Source of the DNA: Pomphorhynchus laevis
Taxonomy: Eukaryota > Acanthocephala > Palaeacanthocephala > Echinorhynchida > Pomphorhynchidae
Assembly (NCBI GenBank): GCA_012934845.2
Contig: WNNJ02000537.1
Coordinates: 62,001-126,000, forward strand
Direction of reading: 5' to 3'
Length of the DNA: 64,000 nt
Positions 1 through 10,398 of this stretch are shown here, piece by piece. The notes under the pieces were generated by a model that searched no databases, had not been told where the DNA came from, and saw only the letters and a program-made list of their open reading frames with translations. Positions within the stretch are counted from its first letter, which is position 1, and each line of letters opens with the position of its first letter. A program made the translations under genes and the position numbers.

Positions 1-605
1 ATCATGTCTATAGTTTAAAGTATATGACAAATAATAAATTGATGAATATTTAAAAAATAATAATTAAATCTATTTTTTTATATTTGTATTGAAATATAGC
101 TTTACAAATTTTATTAATAACTTTAAATTTCTATTTTGCAATTTTATCCGTTTTACGATAGACAGATTTAGTATATAAATTGGATAGTGAATTAAACTTA
201 TATAAATACGTAAATATAATGTATTATTAACTTTTGATTGCTTTTTTTAAATTTTTAAATTAAATAAATTTAAATTTTAAATTTAATAAATTTTAAATTT
301 CTTATAATTAAATTTATTAATTACTTATTAATTTCTTAGATTTATTTCTTCCGAAAAAATCCGTGTCGTAAGCTTTACATGTTGGTAAAGCTTACGGTGC
401 TATCCTTTCAGATTAATCATGTACTATAACTTATAATTTAAAGTATACGACAAATATTAAATTGATGAATATTAAACAAAAATAATTTAATATATTTTAT
501 ATATTTGTATTGAAATAAATGCTTTACAAATTTTATTAACAACTTTAAATTGATATTTTGCAATTTTATCCGTTTTAGGATATACAGATTTAGTACATTA
601 ATTTT
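1..605. repeat. Tandem repeat of about 415 bp at the left edge
   Basis: Bases 1 to about 190 and 416 to about 605 are diverged copies of one sequence: both start with ATCATGT, share CAAATTGATGAATATT-like and TTTGCAATTTTATCCGTTTTA blocks in the same order, and sit about 415 bases apart. Between them is an AT-rich stretch and the hairpin at 367-396. The same sequence recurs inverted at 37200-37410 and, for 170-300, at about 39690-39830. No coding potential is visible. It may be the outer end of a repeat family that flanks block A. Confidence 0.7.
367..396. repeat. 12-bp perfect hairpin (CGTAAGCTTTAC stem)
   Basis: CGTAAGCTTTAC at 367-378 is exactly complementary to GTAAAGCTTACG at 385-396, with a 6-base loop. 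The same hairpin occurs at 37429-37458 and 37653-37682, and its right half alone at about 39823-39834, always next to CACGGATTTTTTCGGAAG or its complement. A fixed hairpin beside a fixed flank suggests a transposon end, but no element body could be tied to it. Confidence 0.75.
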
Positions 606-909
606 GTTTATATGTACATACATTTTTTCATATGCAATTAATAATAAAATACTACCTAAAAGTCATGATCTTATATTTTATAAGTATTCAAGTGATATAA
701 TATTTATAGAGGTTAATTATTTGCTTAATTGCGAGAGGATCTCGATTAATCTTATTTAATTTGGTCAAATCTCCTATCGTTAATTATGCTCAATAGTTAC
801 TATAAATGTTAATAAATCAATATGTAATGTGCCATTTAAAACCAACAATAAAAATTAAATAAAATTTTAAATTTAAAAATATAAGAATTTGAAGCTGGAT
901 TGACAAAAA
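606..909. other. Noncoding AT-rich spacer
   Basis: I see no gene here. It lies between the left-edge repeat and the foldback element, 3' of the PLE-1 endonuclease region, and could be PLE-1 3' tail sequence. It recurs inverted at about 36916-37200 and in part at 63352-63609. Confidence 0.5.
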
Positions 910-1161
910 TGTACACAGAACAGTGTGTTTAACACTGAGAATATATTGTGCTTGCTTTTTAAAAATAAATTTCATCTTTGATGATCTTTCTTAAAAATTC
1001 GAAAACTAAGATATAATTTTTTAAATATTTTTTTTTAATTTGGAAAAAATTATATCAATCTTAGTTTTTCGAATTTTTGAGCAAGATCAACAAAGATGAA
1101 ATTTATTTTTAAACAGCAAGCACAATATATTCACAGTGTTAAACGCACTGTTCTGTGTACA
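910..1161. mobile_element. Foldback MITE-like element 1 (252 bp)
   Basis: The element is almost wholly two inverted arms of about 110 bases. The outer ends are TGTACACAGAACAG and CTGTTCTGTGTACA, and the arms meet around an AT-rich centre near 1020-1050. It has no coding capacity, so it is best read as a foldback or MITE. Copies of the same 252-bp length lie at 36664-36915 and 63100-63351. It sits directly 3' of the PLE-1 GIY-YIG region. No clear target-site duplication is visible. Confidence 0.8.
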
Positions 1162-1169
1162 ATTATATA

Positions 1170-2940
1170 TAGAATAGAGGCTTTACCAAAATTAACGATA
1201 TGTTCTAAATTTAGTAGATTATGTGTTGACACGCCCATCATACTACCACGTTAAATGCTATATTTATGTTGTGAGATGCGTTTTTCCAAACCCTGTCCAG
1301 TTTGACCGATATAATAAGCGGAACTGTTATCACATGATATCTTATAAACAATAAAATAATTATTAAATTTCGGTTTTAATTTAAAAATATTATGTAATTT
1401 AGGTAATGTTTTATTATAAATTGTGACATCAGTAATTGATATTTGATATTTTATTTTTATATATAAATTTAATAAATACATAGTATCGTTTTTCGATAAT
1501 AAAAAGAATTCCAATATATACTTTTTTCTTAGAGAGCCCAAAAGGTTTTTTCCTAACACTGATGCTTTTATAGTAAGATTTCTTTATAGCCCGTTCTGGA
1601 AAGTCACTCTTTAACAAATTAATCCGAATAATCGAATATCTACTTTTTTTAATAAAGTGTTGGAGCAAATCATTTTTGCTCTATAAAATATATACATTGC
1701 AGATAAAATCAACAATTCTTTGGATACAAAGGAATTGTAAGTGATGTCATGTAATAACTCATTCTTTTGAAAAACTTTCGTTTGATAAACTTGGTTGGAA
1801 TCTTTCAAAACTAAAACATCTAAGGTAAACCTGCTTCAGTTTATAAACCAATGTTCCACTGTATATACGATTCTTTTGAATTCAATTTGTTTAATAAGTA
1901 TAGGTCACTACTTTCATTTCTACAGACAATAAAAACATCATCTACATGACGGTGCCAATCTATAATAAAAGGAATTTTATTAACAAAGTTTTTCTCCCAA
2001 TGCCTCATGTAGATTTCAGCTAGTATTGGTGCTAGTAAATTTCCCATGGATAAACCATCTGCCAGGTCCCACATTTAAGAACCGAACAAAAAATTACATC
2101 TTTGAATGCAAACAACTAACAAATTAGTCCAGTCATCTTTATTAAGACACCAATTTATAGGATTATTAACAAAAATATCACTGGCTAAATCAATTGTAAT
2201 AACCAACGTAATATTCGTAAACAGGGAAATAACATCCGCAGTAAATACTCTAATGTCACCAGTTTATTTCTAAAAAATTAAATTATTAAAAAAAATTAAT
2301 AATATTAATTATTAAGGAATAATATGATAATTAATATCTTAATTAATTATTAATATAATTCTCAAGAAATAAAAAATATTTATTAAAAAATAATATTAAT
2401 TAATTTAATTTATTATTAACCAGAGAGATTATATCCGCAGTAAATACTCTAATGTCATCAGTTTATTTCTAATTAAATAAATATTTTTTGGAGTTGGATC
2501 AAAGAAAAGAGGAATTATTGTTAATATTTCGCAAACTATGTTAGCATCTTCAGAAAATTATTATAAAAATTTATTATTACTAAAATGAATAAAATTAGGT
2601 AATTTTCTGAAGAAGCAAACAGAAGTTAGCGAAATACCAAAAATATTTTTTCCTCTTTTCTTTGATCCAACTCCAATAATTATTTATCAATAATGGATCA
2701 TCATCAACTATTTAAAATTTCATAAAATTAGAAATGTGTGGACCATCTTTAATAAAAGAAAAATGGTCGTTGTGTTCATAATGTTTTAAAATATTAACAA
2801 TATATTTCGACATATTATAAGAATACGTACAGTAGGATGCAGCTCTTATGAAGCTTTTAATTTTAGTATTATATTTTTTTTCACTTTTATCCATAACTGA
2901 TAGTTGTGAATTTTTAGATGGCAACCATCAAAATATTTTT
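1170..2940 (-). mobile_element. PLE-1, a broken Penelope-like retroelement
   Basis: Penelope-like elements encode a reverse transcriptase followed by a GIY-YIG endonuclease. Reading the minus strand, the pieces run in the family order. RT fingers (2712-2924) carry SFIRAASYCTYSYNMSKYIV. A DVISLFTNI box lies near 2260. The palm (1841-2074) has GLSMGNLLAPILAEIYM and RHVDDVFIV. The thumb (1611-1808) ends in RAKMICSN. The GIY-YIG domain (1170-1559) has YKISC, YYIGQTG and a downstream HIVNFGKASIL. The element is spread over several frames and is interrupted by a 189-bp foldback, so it is not active. Near-identical copies lie at 34890-36660 and 61325-63096, both plus strand. Confidence 0.85.
2488..2676. 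mobile_element. Foldback MITE-like element 2 (189 bp) inside PLE-1
   Basis: Perfect terminal inverted repeats of about 27 bases (TTGGAGTTGGATCAAAGA and onward) bound this insert, and the inner arms (GAAAATTA and TAATTTTC) also pair. It splits the RT fingers of PLE-1 from the palm. Direct copies of CCGCAGTAAATACTCTAATGTCA at about 2237 and 2431 lie just downstream and mark a local duplication. Copies are at 35152-35337 and 61587-61773. Confidence 0.8.
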
Positions 2941-3480
2941 CATGTTATCTTATTTATTTAGGTAGATCAAATAAACATAAACTTGTTTCAAAATTAAGTT
3001 AGGCTCTTAGCTCCAATTTTTAGTCTTGATTTATACATAAATTTTCTGGATATCACTTAATTAAAATTTAGAAATTTTCTATTATCATAATTGGCATTCC
3101 CAATTTCTAATTAATAATTAATAAAATCTAATTATTTTTAAATCTTAGAATAATTATCTTATCTCAAATTATGAAAATTTTAATATCCTAAATTTAAACA
3201 TATTTATTCAAATCTGTAGCACTTGAAAAACTTAGAAAGGTAACTGTATTCAATAGATACATTCAGTTTCCATGGAGTTCCAAAAAAGAAACTTTATGCT
3301 CTTTGATTTCTTAGTAGTCTTTAAACCTTAGAACCAAGTAGACAGTTGGTGACCAATTATCTGAACAACACCTTTACAAAAATAATCTTAAATTGATTAA
3401 AATTTTGTATTGGAACTAATTTGTTCAGCCCAAAGTTTTACAACGAATTTAGTTAGTGATATTTAACTCATTATATCAAA
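2941..3480. other. Noncoding stretch
   Basis: No gene is recognised. It includes AT-rich sequence and a moderately GC-rich patch at 3230-3360 without a sustained frame. It is duplicated at 34310-34890 and 60740-61325. Confidence 0.5.
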
Positions 3481-3524
3481 TTAAAGTTCCAAATATGCTA
3501 GTTGATACAGAAGAATTAAGTAGA

Positions 3525-3904
3525 ATATGAATATAGAATATGAATTTGTTCATAACTGTGTAAAAACTAAATCTAAGCAATATAAATATATGAAATAAAT
3601 GTTTCGATACATTGATGATATATGTGTATTTAATTCTAATAATTTTTATTCAATTAGTGAGCACATTTATCCAGAAAGCCTTATTCTTAACAAAACCAAT
3701 ATTAATGATAAAGAAGGTGTATATCTAGATATGAACATTAAATTAACATTAACTAAAACTACTTTTAATTTATATCGTAAAGATGACATATTTAAATTTA
3801 CAAGAAACATATTTTTGCATGAGCATTCATGCATACCATATAATATCAATACCATTGATATATACCATATATATCAATCTTGTAGAAACATCGATTTTTT
3901 ATAA
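3525..3904 (+). mobile_element. PLE-2 fragment with RT catalytic YIDD box
   Basis: The translation contains EYEFVHNC and then FRYIDDICVFNSNNF, the catalytic box of a Penelope-like reverse transcriptase. It continues to HIYPESLILNKTN and VYLDMNIKLTL, a layout familiar from invertebrate PLE RTs (IYP-x-E/L-L-NK, FLDL/DI). It is an isolated middle piece without fingers, thumb or endonuclease next to it. The fingers and early palm of the same family are at 26230-27985, so the family has been scattered. Copies lie at 33924-34301 and 60359-60735 on the minus strand. Confidence 0.75.
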
Positions 3905-4139
3905 AACTTATTTTACTCTTTATAAAATTCTTAATAAATTAATTAATAATTGATTAATAATAATTGATTAATAATTTATTAATTAATTAATTAATAATCA
4001 GATAATTGTTAATTTAAGTCTTTAATATGATTAATTTTGATGTGAATAGTTTATATCGATATATTGTGATAAATATTACTTTAGTTATGTACTTAGTTAA
4101 AATTTATAGTTAACTTTAACGTGCTTACATTTTAGTTAG
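3905..4139. other. AT-rich sequence upstream of the TRMT112 exon
   Basis: This stretch has runs of TTAATTAAT around 3930-4010 and ends in a possible branch and acceptor region (GCTTACATTTTAGTTAG). It is probably intron sequence of the TRMT112 gene with a PLE fragment inserted upstream. Confidence 0.45.
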
Positions 4140-4366
4140 GCTACGATGACGGCTTAAATCGTGATAATCCTCCTCATTTTGATTCCTCTCATGCCATACC
4201 AAATGATAAAGAAAATGTTATGCAAAAAATCCATCGAGCATTGTTAGAAGTGGATATCATTGAAGGAGAACTTATATGTCCTGAAAGCGGTCGAAAATTT
4301 CCAATAAAAAATGGAATCCCAAATATGCTACTAGAGAAAGATGAATATGAATCATCAGATGAGTAA
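4140..4366 (+). CDS. TRMT112-like methyltransferase-activating subunit, terminal exon (copy 1)
   Basis: TRMT112 is a small zinc-binding protein that stabilises several methyltransferases acting on tRNA, rRNA and translation factors. This exon encodes its C-terminal half: LLEVDIIEGELICPESGRKF followed by PIKNGIPNMLLEKDEYESSDE and a stop at 4364-4366. The CPESGR and GIPNMLL motifs are hallmarks of the family. The 5' boundary is an acceptor AG at 4138-4139 (or 4134-4135), giving GY just before the acidic linker, as in animal homologues. The zinc-ligand N-terminal exons are not found in the window and may lie left of base 1. An AATAAA lies at 4446-4451, about 80 bases past the stop. Copies 2 and 3 also read open. 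Confidence 0.85.
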
Positions 4367-5059
4367 AACTGATTCGGTTCTATAAAAATGTGGTTAAATG
4401 CGTCAACACAACTATAACGTCAGTAAATTGAATTTTTGTTTTTGTAATAAAAACATGGTTATACGAGTAATTGTTGATATTCGAATAATATCTGTATATT
4501 ATGATCAAAGCTTAGAGGAATATCAGATGATACTATAATGAATGACGTAACAAAATCAATATGCCATTAAATAAGGAATGCAAATAGGTCATGCAGGTGA
4601 TTGAGTGAAGTTTGAATAGATACCGACAAAGTATGAATAGAATTGACTAAATATTTAACAATGATTGGTTACCGATAAAAGAACAATATGTGAATAAATG
4701 CTAATATTTAATGACGCTTATTGGATAACGTTTAAAATGAGGACTCATGCAGATTATTTAATGATCATTTTTCTTCAATCAATCATTTTATAACAAGAAT
4801 TGATTTAAATACCTGAACATATAATCGTGCTGTTACGAATCTAAAGTAATTGAAAATTCAAAAAAATTAAAAAAGGGGATATCAAATAAGTTTCGCCTGG
4901 TAATGGATATGTAATATCTATAACTATATTACAAAATTTATAAAATTCCAAAATATGTTATAATAGCATGATAAATACATGGAACTTGTAAATTACGTAA
5001 AAAGTGTTGTTTTCTTTAAGAATTGATTCTAAATAATGTGATCATATTTTAATTTGAGA
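4367..5059. other. 3' flank of TRMT112, noncoding
   Basis: It contains the AATAAA at 4446-4451, a plausible polyadenylation signal, and then AT-rich sequence with no recognisable frame or repeat. It is duplicated at 32770-33461 and 59200-59896. Confidence 0.5.
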
Positions 5060-5360
5060 ATATTTTACTATTTTTTATATTTAGATATTAAAAAAATACT
5101 TTTTTCAAAAGTATAATTAATATAATCTAATATTTTGTTTCCAAAAGTATAATTAATATTATCGGATATTTTATTTAATTTATATGCATAAATATTTTAC
5201 TCTTGTTTAGATATTAGGAAAATACTTTTTCCATAAGTATAATTAATATAAACTAATATTTTATTTAATTTTATTTAAATGCATAAATATTTTACTCTTG
5301 TTTAGATATTAGGAAAATACTTTTTCCATAACTATAATTAATATTATCTAATATTTTGTT
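5060..5360. repeat. AT-rich tandem repeat, unit about 115 bp
   Basis: Two to three diverged units repeat the string TTTAGATATTAGGAAAATAC, then TTTTTCCATAAGTATAATTA, then TAATATTTTATTTAATT. Unit edges are fuzzy and the first unit is the most diverged. The array is kept in the inverted copies at about 32470-32770 and 58900-59200. Confidence 0.7.
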
Positions 5361-5397
5361 CTAATTATTGTTCAAATCTATTAGAAAATAGATCTAT

Positions 5398-5429
5398 CGA
5401 TTCAAACAATCTAACGATTGTTTGAATCG
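5398..5429. repeat. 14-bp perfect hairpin
   Basis: CGATTCAAACAATC at 5398-5411 pairs with GATTGTTTGAATCG at 5416-5429 around a 4-base loop, TAAC. A further GATTCAAAC copy follows at about 5449. It may be the end of an unidentified foldback element. Confidence 0.7.
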
Positions 5430-5769
5430 GTATCTCGAGCAATGCCGATTCAAACAAAACCTAAAAATTACATAGCAAGAATTGATTCACTCAATCTTGG
5501 TTTCTTACATTAAAGCAATTGAAAGTTTGATCCTCTGGTTGTTAGTAATGGTTTGCATTGCAAATTGTATAATGTTAATAGTTTCCTTGGAATCGGTAAA
5601 TATAATAAATAATATCGGTAAATATAGTAAATAATACTTTATTAATCAAATTGACTCAACAATTAGCAATACAGATTTATTGAAGTTTCCGTCGAAGCAA
5701 TTTTCAATTGTAATTAACTTGAACATATATTACTTATCTTCTATAATTGGAATTTGACTACACTCTGAT

Positions 5770-6012
5770 GTGAATGATGACATTATCAAAAAGCTATTAC
5801 GACGCGTATTTGGCCTATATCCGTTTATAGCTTTAGAAAGATTGATAGCCAATAAATGTGAAGAGGAACCCATTGATATTTTTCTAACTGACTTACGACG
5901 ACTTTCTCACGCATCTAATATAACGGAAGAGATCGTTATAAAAAGAGCTTTTGTCACAGCTTTACCTTTAGATGTGAGCAAAGAATTGCGTAATTTGGTA
6001 AGTCTATTTCAA
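5770..6012 (+). mobile_element. Gag-like fossil of an LTR-type retroelement (copy 1)
   Basis: The frame encodes a short alpha-helical segment with ALERLIANKCEEEP, IDIFLTDLRRL and KRAFVTALPLDV. Spacing and residues resemble the capsid region of Gypsy-type gag proteins (D-x-F-L/V-x-x-L-R-R-L, then R-x-F-V-x-x-L-P-x-x-V). No protease, RT, integrase or LTR was found beside it, so only a gag fragment survives. Copies lie at 31842-32083 and 58275-58493 on the minus strand, and a shorter related piece near 20535-20600. A host gene derived from gag is an alternative. Confidence 0.5.
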
Positions 6013-6324
6013 TTATCCTAATAACATACCCAAACTTATTTTTTAGTCTTTATCATCTTTTTATTTCAATTTGTTTTAATATTGAATTCGACCTAATCAA
6101 ATCTTGCATGAACCCTTCTGATTTAAAAAACCAGACGGTCTTGTTCCGTTTCGATAAGCTTTTGCATCATACTTATTTACTTATAGTCCAAAAAACCTCT
6201 GTTAGTGAACATATTTAAAATTGAAAGCATCTTTATTGCCATAAATTCAAATTGCGAGCTAATTTAAATTAAGTAACCTGTAAGACATTTAACATTATTT
6301 TGCTTTTTTTACTATTTTGATTGA
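5991..6324 (+). repeat. 334-bp repeat unit, single copy
   Basis: The unit begins at AATTTGGTAAGTCTATTTC and ends at TTTTGATTGA. It is the single-copy form of the sequence that is tandemly triplicated at 30837-31838 and 57271-58272. A diverged single unit lies in FUT8 intron 1 at about 20218-20535. Its start, directly after the gag-like frame, reads like a splice donor (GTAAGT). Confidence 0.85.
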
Positions 6325-7300
6325 TTCTAAATATATCTTTTCGGTATTCAACACTAACTTTCAATTTTGAAATAATTGCATGTTTATGCCCATAATCCCG
6401 AGTAGACAATTTTCCAATTTGTTACTAAACCATTAATAAAAATATGTTTTTAAGTGGCGGTCAATAGTTAGATCATATGAAAATTATCAATTAATAATTG
6501 ATACAAATTTTATTAATTTTTTAAAATTGAAATAATTATATTACAAAGAACGATTAATGCTTTCTTATTTTGATTTGCTAAATTATTTGTATGAATGATT
6601 TTATTATTTTATTATTACAACAAACAGATTCGACGGATAGAATTCTATTTAAAGAACCTATCGAAACAAACTTGAACTACATTATTTGTTATTTATTCAA
6701 TCATTAGAAAATTATCAATTAATAATTATAATAAATAAATTATATAATAAAAAATTTATAAATTTTTGTTTTAATTGAGATAAGTATATTACAAAGAACG
6801 ATTAATGCTATCTTATTTTGATTTATTTAATTTTTTAAAAAATAGCATTTATATGCATGAGTTAGTATTATTATGATATAATAATATAATATTGGTATGT
6901 CTATCTAGTAGATACTAGTATTTATTTTCAATTAAAATCATTTATCAATAGATTTCAGTTTATTAAAAGCTTCATTATAAAATGAAGTCATTTTTAATTT
7001 TTTAATAAAATATGCATATTTAATGAAATATTGAATCATTAATTTAACTTTTTATAAATATGTTAATTTAATATAAATTTCATATGATTAAAAATAAGTA
7101 TTAAATTAAAAATTCAATTATTAATTTATTATTTATGAAATACACTTATTTGCAATAAATATAATAAAAAGTAATACAATATTTTGCATTTACACAATAA
7201 CTTCTAATATGCTTTTCAGAGCAAATTGCAATATTTTTATTTCCTTGTTGATTGTTATTCGAGGCTTAACTTACATTGATTATGGACAATAAATAATAGC
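5991..7300 (+). repeat. Dispersed repeat family, about 1.3 kb
   Basis: The stretch from the 334-bp unit to about 7300 shares order and sequence with 19556-20535 on the opposite strand. Shared landmarks are TTAAATGTCTTACAG, AATCATTTATCAATA, the AAATGCAAAATATTGTATTAC block and TTGATTGTTATTCGAGGCTTAA. Internally, 6480-6600 and 6715-6800 are themselves partial repeats. It is noncoding and attached to the gag-like fossil, and is probably the noncoding part of the same element family. Confidence 0.65.
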
Positions 7301-7445
7301 TTACTGTTTCTTTTTTAAAATGAGGCTTATTTTACTGCTCAATCAGTTGAATTCTTTACTTCTTTAAAGTAAATCAATATTACTAATGGTGAGTTGTAAA
7401 TTTAGCTTATATTTAAATACAAGTTCGGTATAAGCCAAATATCTT

Positions 7446-7680
7446 GTGTATTTAAGCTTTAATTTTTCTCTCTCACAAAACAAAGAGTATATTAATAAAT
7501 CTTATATTCGGAAAAGATATACATATATATGCTATAATAACTATAACGCATATCTAACAAAAATTAAACCATCAAATAATTATAAATATATGGATAAAAT
7601 TGGATTATTATGTAAAAAGAATATATGAGCGCATTAATTTAATTAATGATTAATTTAATTTATTAATTACAAGTAATTTT
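7446..7680 (+). mobile_element. PLE-2 fragment
   Basis: The stretch from CTTATATTCGGAAAAGATAT to AAATATATGGATAAAATTG matches the PLE-2 segment at about 27555-27690, which lies between the FSTLYTNL box and the GVPMGGNS box. A 60-residue frame is incidental. Copies are at 29520-29700 and 55967-56149 (minus). Confidence 0.6.
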
Positions 7681-8143
7681 TTCAGATAAAGACGGGTATA
7701 AATTTTAAATCAGTTCATAAAAATAAATTATACAAATTATATTTTTTTGCTAAATTTCAATTATTTGTTATTATCTCAATAATAAAAAATTAGATTAAAA
7801 GAATAAATTTAGTTTTCATTTAAAATAATTATATAATTATATCAATATAGATTTCAAATTCTAATTATTTCTAATTATTTCAATTTTGAAAAATTAAATT
7901 TATTTTAGCACTAAAAATAAATATTTACAAAAGCAAACAAATTTTTTAATTTATTAAAAAATTAATTTGCTTATAATATTAAGTTCATACATTATCAGAA
8001 TGATTAAAATGTGAATTGTATAAAAATATTTAGATGTATTCCTGAATCAAGAATAAAAATTGAATTGTATTTTAACAAACGACTTGTAATTTTAAAGTAG
8101 TATAGCTAATAGGCATGTTAAAAGTTGTAAAATGTAAATGTAC
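7681..8143. other. Noncoding AT-rich stretch
   Basis: There is no gene. From about 7980 towards 8143 the sequence resembles the intron following FUT8 exon 5 (13930-14107), for instance a run of about twenty bases just past the donor position. It is therefore probably relic FUT8 intron. Confidence 0.5.
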
Positions 8144-8323
8144 CGATTGCTAGCACCGTCCAATAAATTAGGATTATCTGTTGCAACAAACACTTTGCGT
8201 TTCAGCTTTTGTTTCTTACGAAACTCCTCGATTGTAAAATATTCTTCGAGGTGTGCCATATACTCTTTTAAGTGATAATAACTAGCTTCAATTCCTATTT
8301 GATTAGTTCATCGTAAATGAATA
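8144..8323 (-). pseudogene. Relic FUT8 exon 5 (copy 1)
   Basis: This 180-base stretch has exactly the length of functional FUT8 exon 5 (14108-14287) and aligns without gaps. It keeps YMAHLEEYFTIEEFRKKQKL and ATDNPNLLDGASNR. The acceptor AG is now GG, the second Arg codon of the RRTD motif is a TGA stop, and VRRTDK reads R-stop-TNQ, so the donor-sugar site is lost. The donor GT remains. Flanking intron sequence is also homologous, which means a genomic duplication and not a processed copy. Copies 2 and 3 are at 28836-29015 and 55271-55450. Confidence 0.85.
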
Positions 8324-8703
8324 CCAAATTACAATCATTTCTTGTTAATTTTATTGTGAAATTAAAATATTATTTTATAAAATTGTATTGTGTCATAACT
8401 AATCTAAGCTTTTAAAATCAATCTAATATATAGGTGAATTTAATAAATTGAGCATTGCATATTAACATTCAGTTTCTTCATTGTCCTGACGAGAACAGGT
8501 CTCATCGAAAATTTGAGAAAATAAAAATATTTTATACCTCTTTTGCATGGTTTCTAAAGTTTAAAAAGGATCAATTACTTCCAGATTTCGACAGAAATAG
8601 TCAATTCATAACTAAATAAGTAATTTCATTGAGTTATCGTTCCAAAAATTTCAAACCTAAACTAATTACCTTTGCATATAATAAACATTTGATTCGACTT
8701 TAC
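8324..8703. other. Relic FUT8 intron and unassigned sequence
   Basis: The first part (to about 8430) resembles the intron upstream of FUT8 exon 5 (TCATTTCTTGTTAATTTTATTGTGA against 14298 onward). The rest shows no gene. Confidence 0.5.
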
Positions 8704-8957
8704 AGAAAAAAAGAATTTGATAATATCTCACTAAATGTAGATCTTTGTTTTGTGATAAAATTAATTAAAGCTTAAATACACAAGATATTTGGCTTAAAAA
8801 TTAAAGAGATAAAATACACACTCTTTGCAAGATTGTTGGCAAAATCGAAATCTGCAATTAATATCTTTGATATGACACGGCATTGAATTTTCACAGAACT
8901 TATCGTGATGCTCATGTTTAAACATTCTTGATTATTACTATTTACAATTCTATTTAC
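8704..8957. repeat. Repeat segment inserted in the LINE 3' side
   Basis: It carries TTTAAACATGAGCATCACGATAAGTTCTG in reverse complement and ends in TTGTAAATAG. It replaces the LINE reading frame after its GLCTV motif, so it either inserted there or marks a deletion joint. About 220 bases of it are missing from the middle copy at 28456 but present at 54673-54892. The same sequence forms one arm of the inverted repeat at 54122-54712. Confidence 0.6.
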
Positions 8958-10010
8958 AACAGTACAAAGTCCTTCGTCACAAACGGAGAGAAGATCAGAA
9001 AATACTTGATGACATGCTAGTTCGGTGGAATGATTGGAGCGGAAAGCAGATTGAAAAGAAAGGTAGAGCCGCAATGAAGAGAGATACCTGCTTATCTGAT
9101 CTAGGACAAGGTGTTCAAGAATTTTAGATAAGGTTAGTAGAATTGATATTGAGCGATAAGATGAAGAAAGAGAGGGGTCAAAAGAGGTCTTTTTAAGTAT
9201 AGGACGAACGATGACAGCTTTCCAGAAAATTGGAAATATTCCATTCCGGATTGACGAGCTAAAGAGGGTGGTAAGGGAAGGTGTGAAGTCTGTTGATTTT
9301 TAACAAATGGAAAGAACAGTTAACAAGGAAGTGATCAGATAGAGATTGATCAAATATACACAATTAAGAAGACAATGCAAGACGCGAAGTAGGGCAACAA
9401 TATCGAGGGTACCGCCAAGAATATGGTTAGCAGAAGAATAATAAGAAGACATAATTTGAAAATCATCATCACTAAATGTAAAAATGGTCTTTAGGGTATT
9501 GGAATCACAAAGACGGTCTAAGCGAACATTTATATCACCTAGTACAACGCAAGGTAAATCGGTGAGGAGAATGAAAGTAAGTTTGACAGTTCACAGAAAA
9601 AATAGTCAGACGGATGACATGATCCAGGTTGATAGAATAAGTAGATATTGAGAGATAACGAGACTGTTTTTACACGGAACCCAAGTAGTTCGAAAGTATG
9701 AGGAACAAATTTCAACGATAACGATTGCAACTGAGATTAATTGTGAGATAAAGCTATAAGACCAACGTGGTTAATTGATTTATTTGAACTTAAAGATAGT
9801 CGACGAGCCTTATCAACTACAGAGAGGTTTAAAGAGCGGAAGTGTTTAATAGAGTAATCATTCTGATCAACGTGCCAAGATTCGTTTAATCACATAACAT
9901 CTAAAGATTTATGAAGGAAAACATCATATACTGAATCAACCTTGTAATTAAGAGAGCGGATATTTAAGACGGCCAATTTCTAAGAAGACTTGGGAATCCG
10001 CGGAGTCGAG
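8958..10010 (-). mobile_element. Jockey/CR1-type LINE, 3'-truncated
   Basis: The minus-strand translation shows an AP-type endonuclease and the start of a reverse transcriptase. The endonuclease opens with LAVLNIRSLNYKVDS (near 9980) and continues with LNESWHVDQNDYSIK, GFRVKTVSLSLNIYLFYQPG (near 9660), VVLGDINVRLD (near 9540) and ILGGTLDIVA (near 9400). RT motifs follow: NGIFPIFWKAVIVRPILKK (near 9230), SSYRSISILLTLSKILE, then FQSAFRSNHSTELACHQVF (near 9030). The catalytic palm is missing because the frame ends at 8958. There are at least a stop and frameshifts in the endonuclease, so it is dead. Confidence 0.85.
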
Positions 10011-10026
10011 TCAATTTTAAGATACA

Positions 10027-10320
10027 CTGGATGATTTACTTGAAGTTTTGCTGGATGATTTACTGAAGGCTTTACTGCATAACTTACTTTTTTACTGAAG
10101 GGTTACTAGAGAGTTTACTGGAGGATTTACTGGAAGACTTATGGATGATTAATTGGACGATATACTGGATGATTTACTAGAATATTTACTGGAGGATTAA
10201 CTTGAGTATACACTGGAAGATTTATGGATGATTTGCTGGAGTATATACTGGAGGATTTACTTAAGGAGTTACTGGTGGATTTACTGGAGGATATACTTGA
10301 TTTGTAGACTTTGATAGTCA
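10027..10320. repeat. Minisatellite, unit about 18-21 bp
   Basis: Variants of GGATGATTTACT and GGAGGATTTACTGGA repeat more than a dozen times. On the minus strand this reads as Ser/Pro/Val-rich low-complexity peptide directly upstream of the LINE endonuclease, so it may have been the N-terminal or linker part of the LINE protein, or may simply be a satellite. Confidence 0.75.
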
Positions 10321-10398
10321 AAGATGGAAGCGTGATAAACTCACAGTGTTGTTATTGTCTAGATTTATTTTCAGTTTACGAGATTGTATAACCCTAAT

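Noticed and set aside
3470-3530. A second TRMT112-like C-terminus (PNMLVDTEE)
   Set aside because: Only about a dozen bases (CCAAATATGCTA) match the true exon. The upstream residues do not match CPESGR, and a stop lies close upstream. Chance similarity is more likely.
3667-3855. Minus-strand 62-codon frame opposite the YIDD fragment
   Set aside because: Shadow of the PLE-2 RT fragment, repeated in each block copy for the same reason.
5770-6012. Upstream exon of TRMT112 or another host enzyme
   Set aside because: It lies downstream of the TRMT112 stop and its residues fit the gag capsid pattern better, so it is listed as a fossil.
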